Notes: generated from the letters alone by a model not told the origin. A DNA stretch of 64,000 nt from an uncultured Desulfobacterales bacterium (GCA_937915545.1 CALGIJ010000006.1:1-64000), one strand, 5' to 3'; positions 16,694 to 26,535 are shown, counted from the stretch's first letter. Made by a program: numbers and translations.

Positions 16694-18109
16694 CTAGAAG
16701 TTGAAGTAGATGAAGGGGTTGTAGGACTGCATGCTGAGCACCGCCACGGCAAGGGCGAAGACGGCCAGCACCGTCACGATCTTGCCCGGCCCCAGTTCCC
16801 TGCTCCAGTCCCAGGTCTGCGGCGCCCGCCACACGACCAGCGCCGCCACCAGCATGGCGACGAGGTTGTAGGGAGTGTAGAAGAGGCCGTCAAGGAGCAG
16901 CGCCGTCGGCGGCACCTGCACCAGGCCGAACATCGAACCGAGGTAGTCGATTGCCGCGGCAAAGGTCTTGGCGCGGAAGAAGACCCAGGCGATGAGCACG
17001 AAGAAGAAGGTCATGAGGATGCGCAGTCCCTTGGGCAGGGCGGCGTAGAAGGGCTTCTTGCCCAGCAGGCGCTCGCTGCCGAGCAACAGGCCGTGGATGG
17101 CGCCCCAGATGACGAAGTTCCACGAGGCGCCATGCCACAGGCCGCCGAGGAGCATGACGATGGCCAGGTTGACCGCCGTGCGCCACTGCCCGCAGCGGTT
17201 GCCACCGAGGGGGATATAGAGGTACTCGCGCAACCAGGTGGACAGCGAGATATGCCAGCGCTGCCAGAACTCGGTGATCGACGTCGAGAGGTAGGGGGAG
17301 TCGAAGTTCTTGGCGAAGACGAAGCCGAACATCAGGCCGAGGCCGATGGCCATATCGGAGTAGCCGCTGAAGTCGAAATAGATCTGAAAGGCATAGGCGA
17401 CGATGCCGAACCAGCTGTCGACGACGGAGAGCGTCCCGGCCGAAAAGGCGGTGTCGGCAATCTTGCCGCAGGAGTTGGCGAGCAGCACCTTCTTGGCCAT
17501 ACCGAGGCTGAAGAAGGCCACCCCGCGGGCGAATTTCTCAAATGAATGCACCCTGCCGGACAGCTGGTCGGCGACCTCCTGGAAACGGATGATCGGCCCG
17601 GCGACGAGCTGCGGGAACATCGCCACGAAACAGGCAAAATCGAGGAAGTTGCGGATACAGCGGGCGTCGCCGCGGTAGACGTCGATGGAGTAGCTCATCG
17701 ACTGGAAGGTATAGAAACTGATGCCCAGCGGCAGGAGAAAGCTGAGCACCGGCACCGGGTCGAAGCCGTCGATACCGATCAGGGTGAACAGCTGGTTATA
17801 GCTCTCCATGGCGAAGCCGGTATACTTGAAAAACCCGAGCAGCGAGAGGTTGCTGACAATCGAGATCGCCACACCGAGCTTCCTGCGGCGCTGGCTGTCC
17901 GGCGGCGCCAGGCCGATGATCAGGCCGCAGAGGTAGTCGATGAGCGTCGAGACGAACATCAGCAGGGTGAAGAGCGGATTGGACCAGCCGTAGAAGATAT
18001 AGCTGACCGCCGTCATCAGCACATTGCGGCCACCTCTCGGCATGGCGTAGTAGGCCAGCAGGCTCAGCGGCAGGAAGTAAAAGAGGAAGATATGGGAGGA
18101 AAAGACCAT
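16694..18109 (-). CDS. AlgI-type MBOAT O-acyltransferase
   Basis: A 471-residue polytopic membrane protein of the MBOAT family, which carries acetyl groups across the membrane for polysaccharide O-acetylation. Family landmarks are the start MVFSSHIFLFYFLPL, MFPQLVAGPIIRF, FDFSGYSDMAIGLGLMFGF, FWQRWHISLSTWLREYLYIP and the catalytic-His segment LLGGLWHGASWNF. ATG 18109 gives the conserved N-terminus; the frame extends 44 codons upstream without family sequence. It is the first gene of a three-gene operon with two AlgJ-type partners, spaced by 2 bases and then overlapping. Confidence 0.92.
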   Translation of the reverse strand: MVFSSHIFLFYFLPLSLLAYYAMPRGGRNVLMTAVSYIFYGWSNPLFTLLMFVSTLIDYLCGLIIGLAPPDSQRRRKLGVAISIVSNLSLLGFFKYTGFAMESYNQLFTLIGIDGFDPVPVLSFLLPLGISFYTFQSMSYSIDVYRGDARCIRNFLDFACFVAMFPQLVAGPIIRFQEVADQLSGRVHSFEKFARGVAFFSLGMAKKVLLANSCGKIADTAFSAGTLSVVDSWFGIVAYAFQIYFDFSGYSDMAIGLGLMFGFVFAKNFDSPYLSTSITEFWQRWHISLSTWLREYLYIPLGGNRCGQWRTAVNLAIVMLLGGLWHGASWNFVIWGAIHGLLLGSERLLGKKPFYAALPKGLRILMTFFFVLIAWVFFRAKTFAAAIDYLGSMFGLVQVPPTALLLDGLFYTPYNLVAMLVAALVVWRAPQTWDWSRELGPGKIVTVLAVFALAVAVLSMQSYNPFIYFNF

Positions 18110-18330
18110 GAAGACGCTCGAAACGACAGATGATGGAAAAACCTCATCGACAGGGGCGAGAAGCACCAGGCGACCGGCGTTCAGCGCACCCCGCCTGACC
18201 GGGGCAAAAACCAGCCCCGTCAACGGGAGCAAGAACCGCACAGAATAAACGCTTTACGGGTCGGAGGCAACGAGATTCGGCAGGATCCCGGACTAGGCAC
18301 TGGCCCCAGGCTCAACCTCCCGCCCTGCCG

Positions 18331-20583
18331 TCAGAAACGCAACAACTGGAAAATATTTGAATAGTCATCAGTCCACGGCCGCACTTCCTCGTCGGCGGGC
18401 AGCAGGCGCCAGCGCTCCGCCGCCGTGATCTCCGGCGGAAAGGCCTCATCGCGGGCCAGCAGCACGACCTGGCTGTGGCTGAACAAACCGGAGAGCATCG
18501 AGGTCCCCTCGGGCCTCTCGACTTTATGACGGGAGCCATAGTAAAGGCTGTATCCCGGCGGCAGCCTCGCCCCCTGCAGCACGCGCGGCAGGTCGAGGTA
18601 GCGGTTGCTGAGATGGAAGACGACCAGGCCGTCCTCCTTGAGCTTGGAGAGGTAGAGGGCGATGGCCTCGGCGGTGAGCAGGTGCACCGGCACGGCGTCG
18701 CCGCAGAAGGCATCGAGGGAAATGAGGTCGAAATGATGATCGGGGGCCTCGGCCAGCTTCATCCGCGCATCGCCCTGGATGATATCGATTTTCCCCCTGG
18801 CCTCGCTGACATAGGTGAAGAGGGTCGGGTTGGTGGCCATGGCCACGACTTCGGGGTCGATCTCGTAGAAGACCATCTCGTCGCCCACCTCGGTATGAGC
18901 GCTCATTGCTCCGGCCCCGAGGCCGGCAACGGCGAAACGCAGCGGCCGCCCCAGGTGGTGACGCATCGCCGCCACCGCCTGGCCGATATTGCCCTGACGA
19001 TGAAAATACATCAGTGGCTCGCGGTTCAAGGCCAGGTCGTCGCCGAAACGCTGCATGTTATGGCGGGTGCTGCCGTGCAGGAAGAGATGAAAGGGCACGC
19101 CGTGCATATCGCGCTTTTCCTTGACCCGCAAGGCACCATAGAAGGAACGGGCAAGGTGCAGGGTGGACTGCTCGGAGGAATGGACCACGGCATTGGCGCC
19201 GACCACCAGGGCAAGCACCGCCACCGCTACCCGCCGCGTAGCTCCCCCGCGCCTGACGGCAATCATCGCCGCAATGACCACGATCATCAGGGAATAGAGG
19301 GCCAGGGCGGTGCGCCCCTCCGCACTCACCGCCCCGGTGAGCAGGCGGTCGACGAGGAGAAAGAGCAGCAGCAACAGGGCCGACAGCCCCGCCGCTCGAG
19401 CGGCGGCTGGCACTTCCTCCCCCGAGCCGCGAACCAGGCGGGTCAGCGCCAGACGCAGGGCGATGGAAAAAATGACGATCATCACCAGGTAATATTCGAG
19501 GACCTGATGAAAGACCAGCGGTGCAACGATGCCGTTGAAGATTCCGCCCAGCGCCCCGCCGCAGGCCGTCCACAGATAAAACTCGGTGAGACCTCCGACG
19601 CCGGGGCGAAGGCGGTAGAGAAACCCGTGCAGGAGGCAGGCGGCGGCGAAAAAGAACAGCAGATTGAGGGGAATGGAAATGAGAGTCCGCGCCATGGTGC
19701 GGTCGCCACCCCAATAGCGCAGGGCTAGCACCGCCACGGCGAGGAGCACCACCGCCCAGGCCAGCATGGCCGGCGGCAGCAGGGCACGCGCCCGTGAAAA
19801 GACGATCACATAGGACAGGAGATACGACGCCAGGGGCAACACCCAGAACATCGCCGCCGGGGCGATGTCGGTGGTGACGTGGCTGGTCAGGCCGAGCATG
19901 GCGCTCGAGGGCAGAAAAGCCCAGAATACCCAGGCGCAGCGGGAGGCGCCGGAACTCGCCGGCGCCTCCTGTTCGAGCCTTGGCGCTTGCCCTGCGTCAG
20001 CCCGGGAAGTGCGCAAGGCGAACAGGGCGCAGCCGCAAAGCAGCACGGCGAGAAGAAAAAAACCACCCTGCCAGAGGATGGTCTGCGGCACCACCGCCAG
20101 CGCCGGCTCGAGCAGCACCGGGAAGAGCAGCAGGGCGGCCATGCTGCCGAGGTTGGACGCGGCGTAGAGGAAGTAGGGATCGCGGCCGCCGGAGGAAAAC
20201 CACAGCTGCAGCAAGGGGGCGGTGGCGGAGAGGGCGAAGAACGGCAGACCGACGGACAAGGCGGCAAGGAGCAGCACCGCGACGATCGGCGAGTCGCCGG
20301 CCGCCATGCCGCCTTCCCCGAGGGAGAAGGGCAGCGCCAGGGTGGCCAGCAAGAGGAGGAGGCTGTGCAGGATCACCTGCAGCCTGCGACGCAGCCAGCG
20401 GTCGCTGAGATAGACATACCCGTAGCCGAGCACCAGGGTGACCTGGAAGAAGAGCATCACCGTGGTCCACACCGACGAGGCCCCGCCGAAGCGCGGCAGG
20501 ATCATCTTGGCGAAGAGCGGCTGCACCCAGAAGAGGAGGAAGGCGGAGACGAGGACGGCGAGGGCGAAGAGGATAGTCGGCAT
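18331..20583 (-). CDS. membrane-fused spermidine-synthase-like protein
   Basis: A 750-residue two-part protein. The first ~480 residues contain many membrane segments (ALAVLVSAFLLFWVQPLFAK, then LLLLLATLALPF, VAVLLLAALSVGLPFFALS and others). The last ~230 residues are a spermidine-synthase-like SAM fold (AVAGLGAGAMSA, FYEIDPEVVAMA, IIQGDARMKLAE, DLISLDAFCGDAVPVHLLT). Such fused MFS/spermidine synthase proteins are widespread but their substrate is unknown. The canonical gatekeeper Asp motif is not obvious, so true polyamine synthesis should not be assumed. ATG 20583 starts the first membrane segment. It diverges from mntP. Confidence 0.82.
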   Translation of the reverse strand: MPTILFALAVLVSAFLLFWVQPLFAKMILPRFGGASSVWTTVMLFFQVTLVLGYGYVYLSDRWLRRRLQVILHSLLLLLATLALPFSLGEGGMAAGDSPIVAVLLLAALSVGLPFFALSATAPLLQLWFSSGGRDPYFLYAASNLGSMAALLLFPVLLEPALAVVPQTILWQGGFFLLAVLLCGCALFALRTSRADAGQAPRLEQEAPASSGASRCAWVFWAFLPSSAMLGLTSHVTTDIAPAAMFWVLPLASYLLSYVIVFSRARALLPPAMLAWAVVLLAVAVLALRYWGGDRTMARTLISIPLNLLFFFAAACLLHGFLYRLRPGVGGLTEFYLWTACGGALGGIFNGIVAPLVFHQVLEYYLVMIVIFSIALRLALTRLVRGSGEEVPAAARAAGLSALLLLLFLLVDRLLTGAVSAEGRTALALYSLMIVVIAAMIAVRRGGATRRVAVAVLALVVGANAVVHSSEQSTLHLARSFYGALRVKEKRDMHGVPFHLFLHGSTRHNMQRFGDDLALNREPLMYFHRQGNIGQAVAAMRHHLGRPLRFAVAGLGAGAMSAHTEVGDEMVFYEIDPEVVAMATNPTLFTYVSEARGKIDIIQGDARMKLAEAPDHHFDLISLDAFCGDAVPVHLLTAEAIALYLSKLKEDGLVVFHLSNRYLDLPRVLQGARLPPGYSLYYGSRHKVERPEGTSMLSGLFSHSQVVLLARDEAFPPEITAAERWRLLPADEEVRPWTDDYSNIFQLLRF

Positions 20584-20669
20584 GGTGGCGGCAAACAGTT
20601 TCGAATTGTCATCTCCCGGTGCTTCTGGTAAAGAACAGTCCTTCTTTCCCCCCCAAACCACCACCGCCC

Positions 20670-21257
20670 ATGGACCTTCTCACCATATTCGGCATCGCCG
20701 TCGCCCTGGCCATGGACGCCTTCGCCGTGGCCATCGCCACCGGCGTCAGCCTCAAACGGGTCAGCCTGCGTCAGACCTTCCGTCTTTCCTGGCACTTCGG
20801 CCTCTTCCAGGCGATGATGCCGGTTTTCGGCTGGGCCCTCGGCACCTCGGTGCAAGGCCTCATGGAGGCCTACGCCCACTGGGTCGCCTTCGCTCTGCTG
20901 GCCCTGGTGGGCAGCAACATGCTCAAGGAAGCCATCCTCGCCGATGAGGAGGAAGAGGAGGCGGCCGCAAAGGACGCCACCCGTGGCCTGAGCCTGGTCA
21001 TGCTTTCGGTGGCCACCAGCATTGACGCCCTGGCGGTGGGGCTGTCCATGTCGTTGCTGCGGGTATCCATCGCCACCCCGGCGCTGATCATCGGCCTGGT
21101 TGCCGCTCTGTTCACCATCGCCGGCCTGCATCTCGGCAAAGGGGTCGCCCGGCTCACCTGGCTGAGCACCTGGGCGGAGATCGTCGGCGGCCTGGTGCTG
21201 TGGCTGATCGGCCTCAACATCCTCCGCAAGAGCGGCGTCTTCGCCGCCTGGTTCTGA
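20670..21257 (+). CDS. mntP: manganese efflux pump MntP
   Basis: A 195-residue, six-helix membrane exporter that lowers cytoplasmic Mn(II). Two related halves each carry the family signature: ALAMDAFAVAIATGVS in the first and VATSIDALAVGLSMSLL in the second, with the Asp residues thought to bind metal. The connecting loop is unusually acidic (ADEEEEEAAA). ATG 20670 is selected because it begins the first helix. No yybP-ykoY-type riboswitch is recognisable in the 86 bases upstream, so Mn control is not visible here. Confidence 0.93.
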   Translation: MDLLTIFGIAVALAMDAFAVAIATGVSLKRVSLRQTFRLSWHFGLFQAMMPVFGWALGTSVQGLMEAYAHWVAFALLALVGSNMLKEAILADEEEEEAAAKDATRGLSLVMLSVATSIDALAVGLSMSLLRVSIATPALIIGLVAALFTIAGLHLGKGVARLTWLSTWAEIVGGLVLWLIGLNILRKSGVFAAWF

Positions 21258-21276
21258 TCATCCCCTCTGATCCGGC

Positions 21277-23307
21277 TCACGGCAGGCGGTAATACATCTC
21301 CAGATCGGGCTCGAAGACGTCCATCATCTGCCGCTCCCCCTCGAGCTGCGGGTGGTTGGCGAAGGGCTCCAGCACCAGCTCCTCGGACGCCGCCGGCTCG
21401 GCGTAACTCTTGACCACCATGCGGTCGAGGATGGCCCACTCGGCGACGAGGATGCGCTCCTGGCCGTAGTTGCCGCGCCGCACCCGGTCGACCTTGTAGA
21501 CATTGACCACCAGGGCACGCCGATAGGCGCCGATGGCGTCGGGGGCGGGGATCTCGGTGCGCTCCAGCAAGGTTGCCTCGACCACCAGCGGCTCGGCCGC
21601 CGCACCCTGGCCGGCCTGCTCCCCGGCCTGGCGGCTGGCCAGCTCGATCTCTCCCTTGGCCAGCGGCCGGTCGTAGACGGCGATGGCCTCGAGCTGCGCC
21701 CGCAGCCCTCCACTGCTGTCCCCGAGGATAAAGCTGTCCACCGCGAGGGCGGCGAAATCGACCTTTGCCTCCCTGACGCCGGCACTGACGCCATCGACGA
21801 AGAGCTCGGCCCTGCCATCGGCGAGGTTGAGAGCGAGGTGCCGCCTCTCCCCGACGGCCAGCGCCTTCGCCCAGGAGACACTGCCAGAGGCGGTGACCAG
21901 CTGCAGGTCGCCGCCCTGCTGGCGCAGTTGCGCCACGGGCGCCGCGCCGGCGGCAAAAGTGGCGATGGCCGCCGCCTGCTCCGCCTCCGGCAGCAGCGCC
22001 AGGGTCAGCCCCAGGCGACCGCTCCTGGCCAGGGCGGGGCCCATCTTTTTGCCGGCCTCGCCGGTGTCGCCAAAGCCGCCGCCGGTGGAGAGGCGCAGCC
22101 GGGGGGTGAACAGGGCCCGCCCGCGCAGGTCGATATTGCATTGGAAAAAGCCGATCGGGCTCTCTTCCGGGAGCTGGTTGGCGGCCTTCATATTCTCCCA
22201 GAGAAAAATCCGCCCGCCAGGTTCCGCCGCCACGGCCGCGGCAGGCTGTTTGGACGCCTCCTGCTGCGCCGCCGCGGCCAGTTCGGCCTTGCCGCCGCCG
22301 TCGATCCACACCTCGGGATAGAAGTCGGCGCGGCCGTTTTTCGTCACCTGCAGCCAGGCCTCGACCTTCTCCACTTTGGGGTCGAAGCGGCCGAGGAAGA
22401 TTTCCACCTTCTCGCCGCCGCCGCCGATGCGGTTGCCGCCCTCGCCCTTGAGGTAGGGCCCGGTAATGGCGAAAAAGCGGGGGTGGTTGCTCCAGCGGGG
22501 GTGGTAGACCTCGAAGCCGCCTACTTCCGGAGCGCCGTTGATGTTGACCGTCCACGACCGGCCGCCTTTGACGTCATGGACCTGCACGTTGCGGTGCAGA
22601 CCATCGAAGATCCACAGCAGCTTGGAGTTGTCCGGGCTGAGGCTGGTCCAGCAGCCCTGGCCGAGACGCTGCCAGCGCTTGTCCGCGGTCCACAGCACGC
22701 CACCGTCCGGCCAGGGGAAGAGCCCGCCGAGGAGTTCGCCGTCGCGGGACAGCTGCACGTTGTCCCAGGCCATGTTGGTCTTGTCCCAGAGCAGTTCCTT
22801 CTTCTTCGGCGAATCGAGGCGGAAGCGGTAGAGCGGCTGCGAGGTGCCGTACTTGTTCTCCGGCTGCAGCCCGGAGAAGCAGTAGACCCAGAGATTGCTC
22901 CGCCACGGGGTGAGGTTGCGCCCCGGCTCGCGCCACACCGCCACCGCCACGCCCTCACCGAGGTCCTTGACCTTGCCGCTCTCCCAGTCCACCAGGGACA
23001 TGCGGCGGGTCAGGCGATTGCTGACGATGACCTGGTCGCCTTCAGGAGTGAACAGCGGCCGGAAATAGTTGTCGACCTTGTTCAGCAGGGGGCGTTCGCC
23101 GCGGCCATCGCGGGAATCGTAGCCGAAGAGCATCAGCCTGTTGCCATGGGCGAGGCTGTCGGCACCGTCACCGTGATCCTGCAGCCAGACCAGCCTGGTA
23201 TGGGTGCCAACCCACTGCTCGACCCGGTCGCCCCCGGCGGCGACGACGGGGCCCCCGCAGGCAAGCATCACCAGCACAAGAACCAGGATTCCCAACAGCC
23301 TTTTCAT
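21277..23307 (-). CDS. large exported protein, propeller-like plus LamG-like domains
   Basis: A 676-residue protein with a signal peptide (LLGILVLVLVMLACGGPVVA; the Cys suggests a possible lipoprotein, but the LACG box is weak). Residues ~40-340 have TolB/propeller-like repeats (FRPLFTPEGDQVIVSNRLT, DGELLGGLFPWPDGG, CWTSLSPDNSKLLWIF). Residues ~385-555 look like a concanavalin/LamG-type domain (HLALNLADGRAELFVDGVS, LEAIAVYDRPLAKGEIELA). A C-terminal ~100-residue domain is unassigned. GGAGGAG precedes the ATG, which overlaps the upstream acetyltransferase stop by four bases (ATGA). Function unknown; probably surface-associated carbohydrate or protein binding. Confidence 0.7.
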   Translation of the reverse strand: MKRLLGILVLVLVMLACGGPVVAAGGDRVEQWVGTHTRLVWLQDHGDGADSLAHGNRLMLFGYDSRDGRGERPLLNKVDNYFRPLFTPEGDQVIVSNRLTRRMSLVDWESGKVKDLGEGVAVAVWREPGRNLTPWRSNLWVYCFSGLQPENKYGTSQPLYRFRLDSPKKKELLWDKTNMAWDNVQLSRDGELLGGLFPWPDGGVLWTADKRWQRLGQGCWTSLSPDNSKLLWIFDGLHRNVQVHDVKGGRSWTVNINGAPEVGGFEVYHPRWSNHPRFFAITGPYLKGEGGNRIGGGGEKVEIFLGRFDPKVEKVEAWLQVTKNGRADFYPEVWIDGGGKAELAAAAQQEASKQPAAAVAAEPGGRIFLWENMKAANQLPEESPIGFFQCNIDLRGRALFTPRLRLSTGGGFGDTGEAGKKMGPALARSGRLGLTLALLPEAEQAAAIATFAAGAAPVAQLRQQGGDLQLVTASGSVSWAKALAVGERRHLALNLADGRAELFVDGVSAGVREAKVDFAALAVDSFILGDSSGGLRAQLEAIAVYDRPLAKGEIELASRQAGEQAGQGAAAEPLVVEATLLERTEIPAPDAIGAYRRALVVNVYKVDRVRRGNYGQERILVAEWAILDRMVVKSYAEPAASEELVLEPFANHPQLEGERQMMDVFEPDLEMYYRLP

Positions 23308-24077
23308 GCAACTCCTCCACTCGGCGCCCTGTCCGCACCGCGTATCCGTAATATCCGTGCCGGCGCGCCGACGAGCACTGCATAATCGGGGGCGTCTTTG
23401 GTGACGACAGCCCCGGCGCCGACGATCACCCCCTTGCCGAGTCGCACCCCGTCAAGGACGACCGCCCCGGCACCCAGCCAGCAGCCCTCGCCGATGACCA
23501 GCTCCCCGCGGGAATAGGCGCCCTGATCCATGATCGGCCTGTCGCTATCCCCATGGTGATAGCGGCCGCCGCCGAGATAACAGTTGCCGGCAATGATCGT
23601 CGCCGCCCCGACCCGTATCCCGGAGGCCGAGGCAAACACCGTGTTGACGCCCACATCGACGCGCTCGCCGAGCACCACATGGCCGTTCTTGCCAAGCACG
23701 ACGCAGTTGCGCGAGAGGAGGACGCCGTCGCCAAGGACCACGCCGATTTCGCCGCTGCCGCTGCCGTCGATGAAGCTGTAATCGTCGATGGCCACGCGCT
23801 GGCCGACCGAGATCTTCCCCGGGTGGCGCAGCACCACGCCACGGCCAAGGATGAGCCCCCTGCCCGCCGAGCGCAGCAGCCGCCCGGCGGCCATCTTGCG
23901 CAGGGCGTAGCCAAGCGCCCCGCCAAGGTCGGCAAAGAGCAGGGCGAAGAGCTCGTAGAGCAGATAACTGCTCAGCGACAGCTCGCCCACCGCCTTGCGC
24001 CGGTATCTGGCAAAGGCCGAGCCGCCCCCGTGGAGCTGCTCCCCAAGGTCCTGCTTGGCGATATCCCTCTTCTCCAC
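23304..24077 (-). CDS. hexapeptide-repeat acyltransferase (LbH fold)
   Basis: A 257-residue protein if read from GTG 24077, which has GGGAGGAG eight bases upstream; an earlier in-frame GTG at 24107 lacks one. The middle and C-terminus are a left-handed beta-helix of hexapeptide repeats (VVLGDGVLLSRNCVVLGKNG, LVIGEGCWLGAGAVVLDGV, VIVGAGAVVTKDAPDYAVLVGAPARI), the classic ending of O-acetyltransferases such as WbbJ. N-terminal ~70 residues contain a helical segment seen in glycan acetyltransferases. It lies between the DUF2142 gene (31 bases upstream) and the exported protein gene, with which it overlaps. The acceptor sugar is unknown. Confidence 0.85.
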   Translation of the reverse strand: MEKRDIAKQDLGEQLHGGGSAFARYRRKAVGELSLSSYLLYELFALLFADLGGALGYALRKMAAGRLLRSAGRGLILGRGVVLRHPGKISVGQRVAIDDYSFIDGSGSGEIGVVLGDGVLLSRNCVVLGKNGHVVLGERVDVGVNTVFASASGIRVGAATIIAGNCYLGGGRYHHGDSDRPIMDQGAYSRGELVIGEGCWLGAGAVVLDGVRLGKGVIVGAGAVVTKDAPDYAVLVGAPARILRIRGADRAPSGGVA

Positions 24078-24108
24078 GCCGTCTCCTCCCAGGCCACCCT
24101 CGCCCACG

Positions 24109-26016
24109 TCACATCACCGCCACGCGGGGGATGCGCAGCAGGGCCTCGAAGATGAAGACATAACCGGCCAGGCAGAAGAGCGGCACCACTCCGAACAGGA
24201 TGACCCGGCGATCGATCACCTGATGGTGCCAGCCATAGAGCATGCCGATGATCGGCAGCAGGGGGAAGAGATAGCGCCCCTGGGCCTGGAAGTCGACAGT
24301 CCACGAGTGATGCAGGGATTTGCCGATGAGGGCGGCTGCGATGGCCAGGGCGACCACCGCCAGGCCACCGCCCAGCCAGCCGCCGCCCCGGAAGACGGCG
24401 GCGAAAAAGAGCGCCAGGCAGAACACCCCAGACCAGCGCACCAGGTCGTAGAACCCTTCCCCGGCGGAGATGGTGAAATAACCGAAGACTCCGAAGCTGG
24501 AACGGAAGACCTTCTCGAACCAGCGATCCACGGTGACGATGCGCTCGAGCGTCGCCCCGCGCGCCTTGCGGTAGAGGGAGATATGCTTCTTATGAAGCTC
24601 GGTGCTCGGCTTGTAGAGCGGGCTTGCCATGCGCTCCTGCACCTCGGCGATCTTCGCCTCGCGATCGGCGCCGTTGACGAGATAATCGACCCCCACCCGC
24701 CCCCCGTACACCGCCAGGCCGACCAGGGTGACGAGCAGCAGGCGCAGCACCGCCCCCTTCTTGTCCCAGAAATACTCGTCGGTGGCGAAGATCTTGGCCA
24801 GCAGGACGAGATAGAAAAAGGCGACAAAGGGCAGGTAGTTGACCTTGAGCAGGAAGACGATACCGAGCAGCACCCCGAGCAGCGCCGTGCCGCCCAGCGC
24901 GACCAGCGCCCCCTCGCCTTTCAGGTAGCGATGCAGCAGACTCTCTGGGTTGATGGCCTCACAGGCGGCGATAAAGGCGAAGAACAGGGCGAAGGCGTCG
25001 GAGGCGCTGTAGGAGAAGATATACCAGATCTGCGCCGAGACGAGAAAAGGTAGCGCCACCATGCGGGCGTGACGACTGCGTATGGCATAGAGGACGATCA
25101 GACCGAAGAGGAGGACGTTGAAGAGGCGCAGGGAGAAAAACTCCGGCAGGTGCATCGACTGCAGGAACTTGTGGAACTTGCCGGCGAAGAGGTAATAGAT
25201 CTCGCCGTTGTTGAGCCGCGACACCCCGTAGACGCTGAAGGTCTCGCCGATGTCCGGGTCGTCGATCTGCGGCGGCAGCCAGTGGTCGACATAGTAGCGG
25301 ATGGCCGCCATATGGACATACTCGTCGGGGTGGCTGTTTTCGCGGCTGATGCCGGCCATGGCGACGATCAGCAGCCAGGTGCCGAAGAGCAGCACCGGCA
25401 CGAAACGCAGGTTGGCGGCCAGGGGTGCGGCGCCATAATAGACGGCGAGGGCGAGGAGGATGACCACCGCCAAACGGCACAGCAGCGAAAGGAGGTCGAA
25501 GCCGCTCCGCTCCGGGCTGATAGGCAGCTCGAAGTTGCCGTCGTTGCCGGCAGTCGTCACCCGCAGACCATCGTCGTCGATGACCGATTCGACGATGTCG
25601 TGCAGGGGCTGCAGGCGGGCCAGTTGTTCACGGTCGGCGAAGACCAGGGGACGATAGCCCTCCTGGGTGATGACCAGCCTCTTCAGGACCGCCTCGCCGG
25701 CATAATTGTGGGTGTCGATGCGCAGGCGGGCGAGCTTGCCGATATCGGTGAAGAAGAAGGTGTATTTCTTCCGCTCCGGCTTGGCTACCACCCCCGCCAT
25801 ATGCTCTTCGGCATAGAGTTGCCCTTCCTTGGCCCAGTAGATCTTGAAATCGGCCTTCTGCGACACTTCAAGTTCCACCTCCACCCTGGCGGTAGCAACG
25901 AAGAAATAATAATAGAGGCCCGAGGCGAGCAAGGCGACGACCACGGCGAAGAGATGCCTGAGCACCTTCTCCTTGCGGCCGGCCGGCTGTTGCAGGGATG
26001 GTGTATCGAGATTCAC
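24109..26016 (-). CDS. DUF2142-type polytopic membrane protein (possible glycosyltransferase)
   Basis: A 635-residue integral membrane protein. An N-terminal membrane segment (LFAVVVALLASGLYYYFFV) precedes a ~130-residue extracytoplasmic domain, then about ten further segments. The motif SRENSHPDEYVHMAAIRYY at the first loop after the domain matches the acidic substrate-site region of DUF2142/GT-C-like proteins. The start is a GTG at 26016 after a GGGGG-containing site. It heads an operon with an acetyltransferase and a large exported protein, suggesting assembly or modification of a surface glycan. Enzymatic activity is inferred only from fold resemblance. Confidence 0.75.
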   Translation of the reverse strand: MNLDTPSLQQPAGRKEKVLRHLFAVVVALLASGLYYYFFVATARVEVELEVSQKADFKIYWAKEGQLYAEEHMAGVVAKPERKKYTFFFTDIGKLARLRIDTHNYAGEAVLKRLVITQEGYRPLVFADREQLARLQPLHDIVESVIDDDGLRVTTAGNDGNFELPISPERSGFDLLSLLCRLAVVILLALAVYYGAAPLAANLRFVPVLLFGTWLLIVAMAGISRENSHPDEYVHMAAIRYYVDHWLPPQIDDPDIGETFSVYGVSRLNNGEIYYLFAGKFHKFLQSMHLPEFFSLRLFNVLLFGLIVLYAIRSRHARMVALPFLVSAQIWYIFSYSASDAFALFFAFIAACEAINPESLLHRYLKGEGALVALGGTALLGVLLGIVFLLKVNYLPFVAFFYLVLLAKIFATDEYFWDKKGAVLRLLLVTLVGLAVYGGRVGVDYLVNGADREAKIAEVQERMASPLYKPSTELHKKHISLYRKARGATLERIVTVDRWFEKVFRSSFGVFGYFTISAGEGFYDLVRWSGVFCLALFFAAVFRGGGWLGGGLAVVALAIAAALIGKSLHHSWTVDFQAQGRYLFPLLPIIGMLYGWHHQVIDRRVILFGVVPLFCLAGYVFIFEALLRIPRVAVM

Positions 26017-26079
26017 GATGACCCCCGTGATGAGTTGGATCGCGGTGCCGGCCTTCGCTGCCCGGCGCCGGAGTGCGTA

Positions 26080-26535
26080 TTATTGGCTTGCTGGCTGGGA
26101 GAGCGGGGCCTTGGTCTCCTGTTCGAGCGTGACGCCCCACTGGTTGTTGATGGTGAACAGACCCACCTTGCCGGGTCTGCCCCTGGAAAAGGTGCCGACA
26201 TAGATGGAGCCGGTGTCGTTGGTGACCCGCAGGGTGCCGCTGCCCTCTTCATAGCTCCACTTGCCGCTGCCCTTCTTGGCCGAGCCGTCGCTCAAGACGA
26301 TATCGTAGCTGTGCCGGCCGGCGGGGTGGAACTCGTAGGTGCCGCTGTAGGTTCTCGTGTCCTTGTGGCTCTTGCCCTCAGCCCGCCAGACGCCATGAAT
26401 ATCGACTGTGGCAGGGAAGGCGATCCAGTCGCGGCAGCCGCCTGCCATGGCCAACAGCGTCAACACAACCGCCAGGCCATACAACACCTCCCGGCCGGCC
26501 ATCGGTGGATGGTCGGTGGTGGGAACTCCCTTCAT
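26080..26535 (-). CDS. small putative lipoprotein
   Basis: A 151-residue protein with a hydrophobic leader VLYGLAVVLTLLAMAGGC whose Cys (in AGGC) could be lipidated. The mature part (DIHGVWRAEGKSHKDTRTYS, GKWSYEEGSGTLRVTNDTG) alternates strands and resembles small lipocalin-like or META-like folds that measure a residual signal, but I cannot assign a family. ATG 26535 has GGAG five bases upstream; a GTG two codons earlier is less well placed. It is 64 bases upstream of the DUF2142 gene and may share its transcript. Confidence 0.6.
   Translation of the reverse strand: MKGVPTTDHPPMAGREVLYGLAVVLTLLAMAGGCRDWIAFPATVDIHGVWRAEGKSHKDTRTYSGTYEFHPAGRHSYDIVLSDGSAKKGSGKWSYEEGSGTLRVTNDTGSIYVGTFSRGRPGKVGLFTINNQWGVTLEQETKAPLSQPASQ

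Noticed and set aside
20584..20669. Mn riboswitch upstream of mntP
   Set aside because: The space is short and no yybP-ykoY core sequence is recognisable.
21352..23385. A 677-codon plus-strand frame
   Set aside because: Antisense to the exported propeller-like protein; no domain and shadow-type composition.
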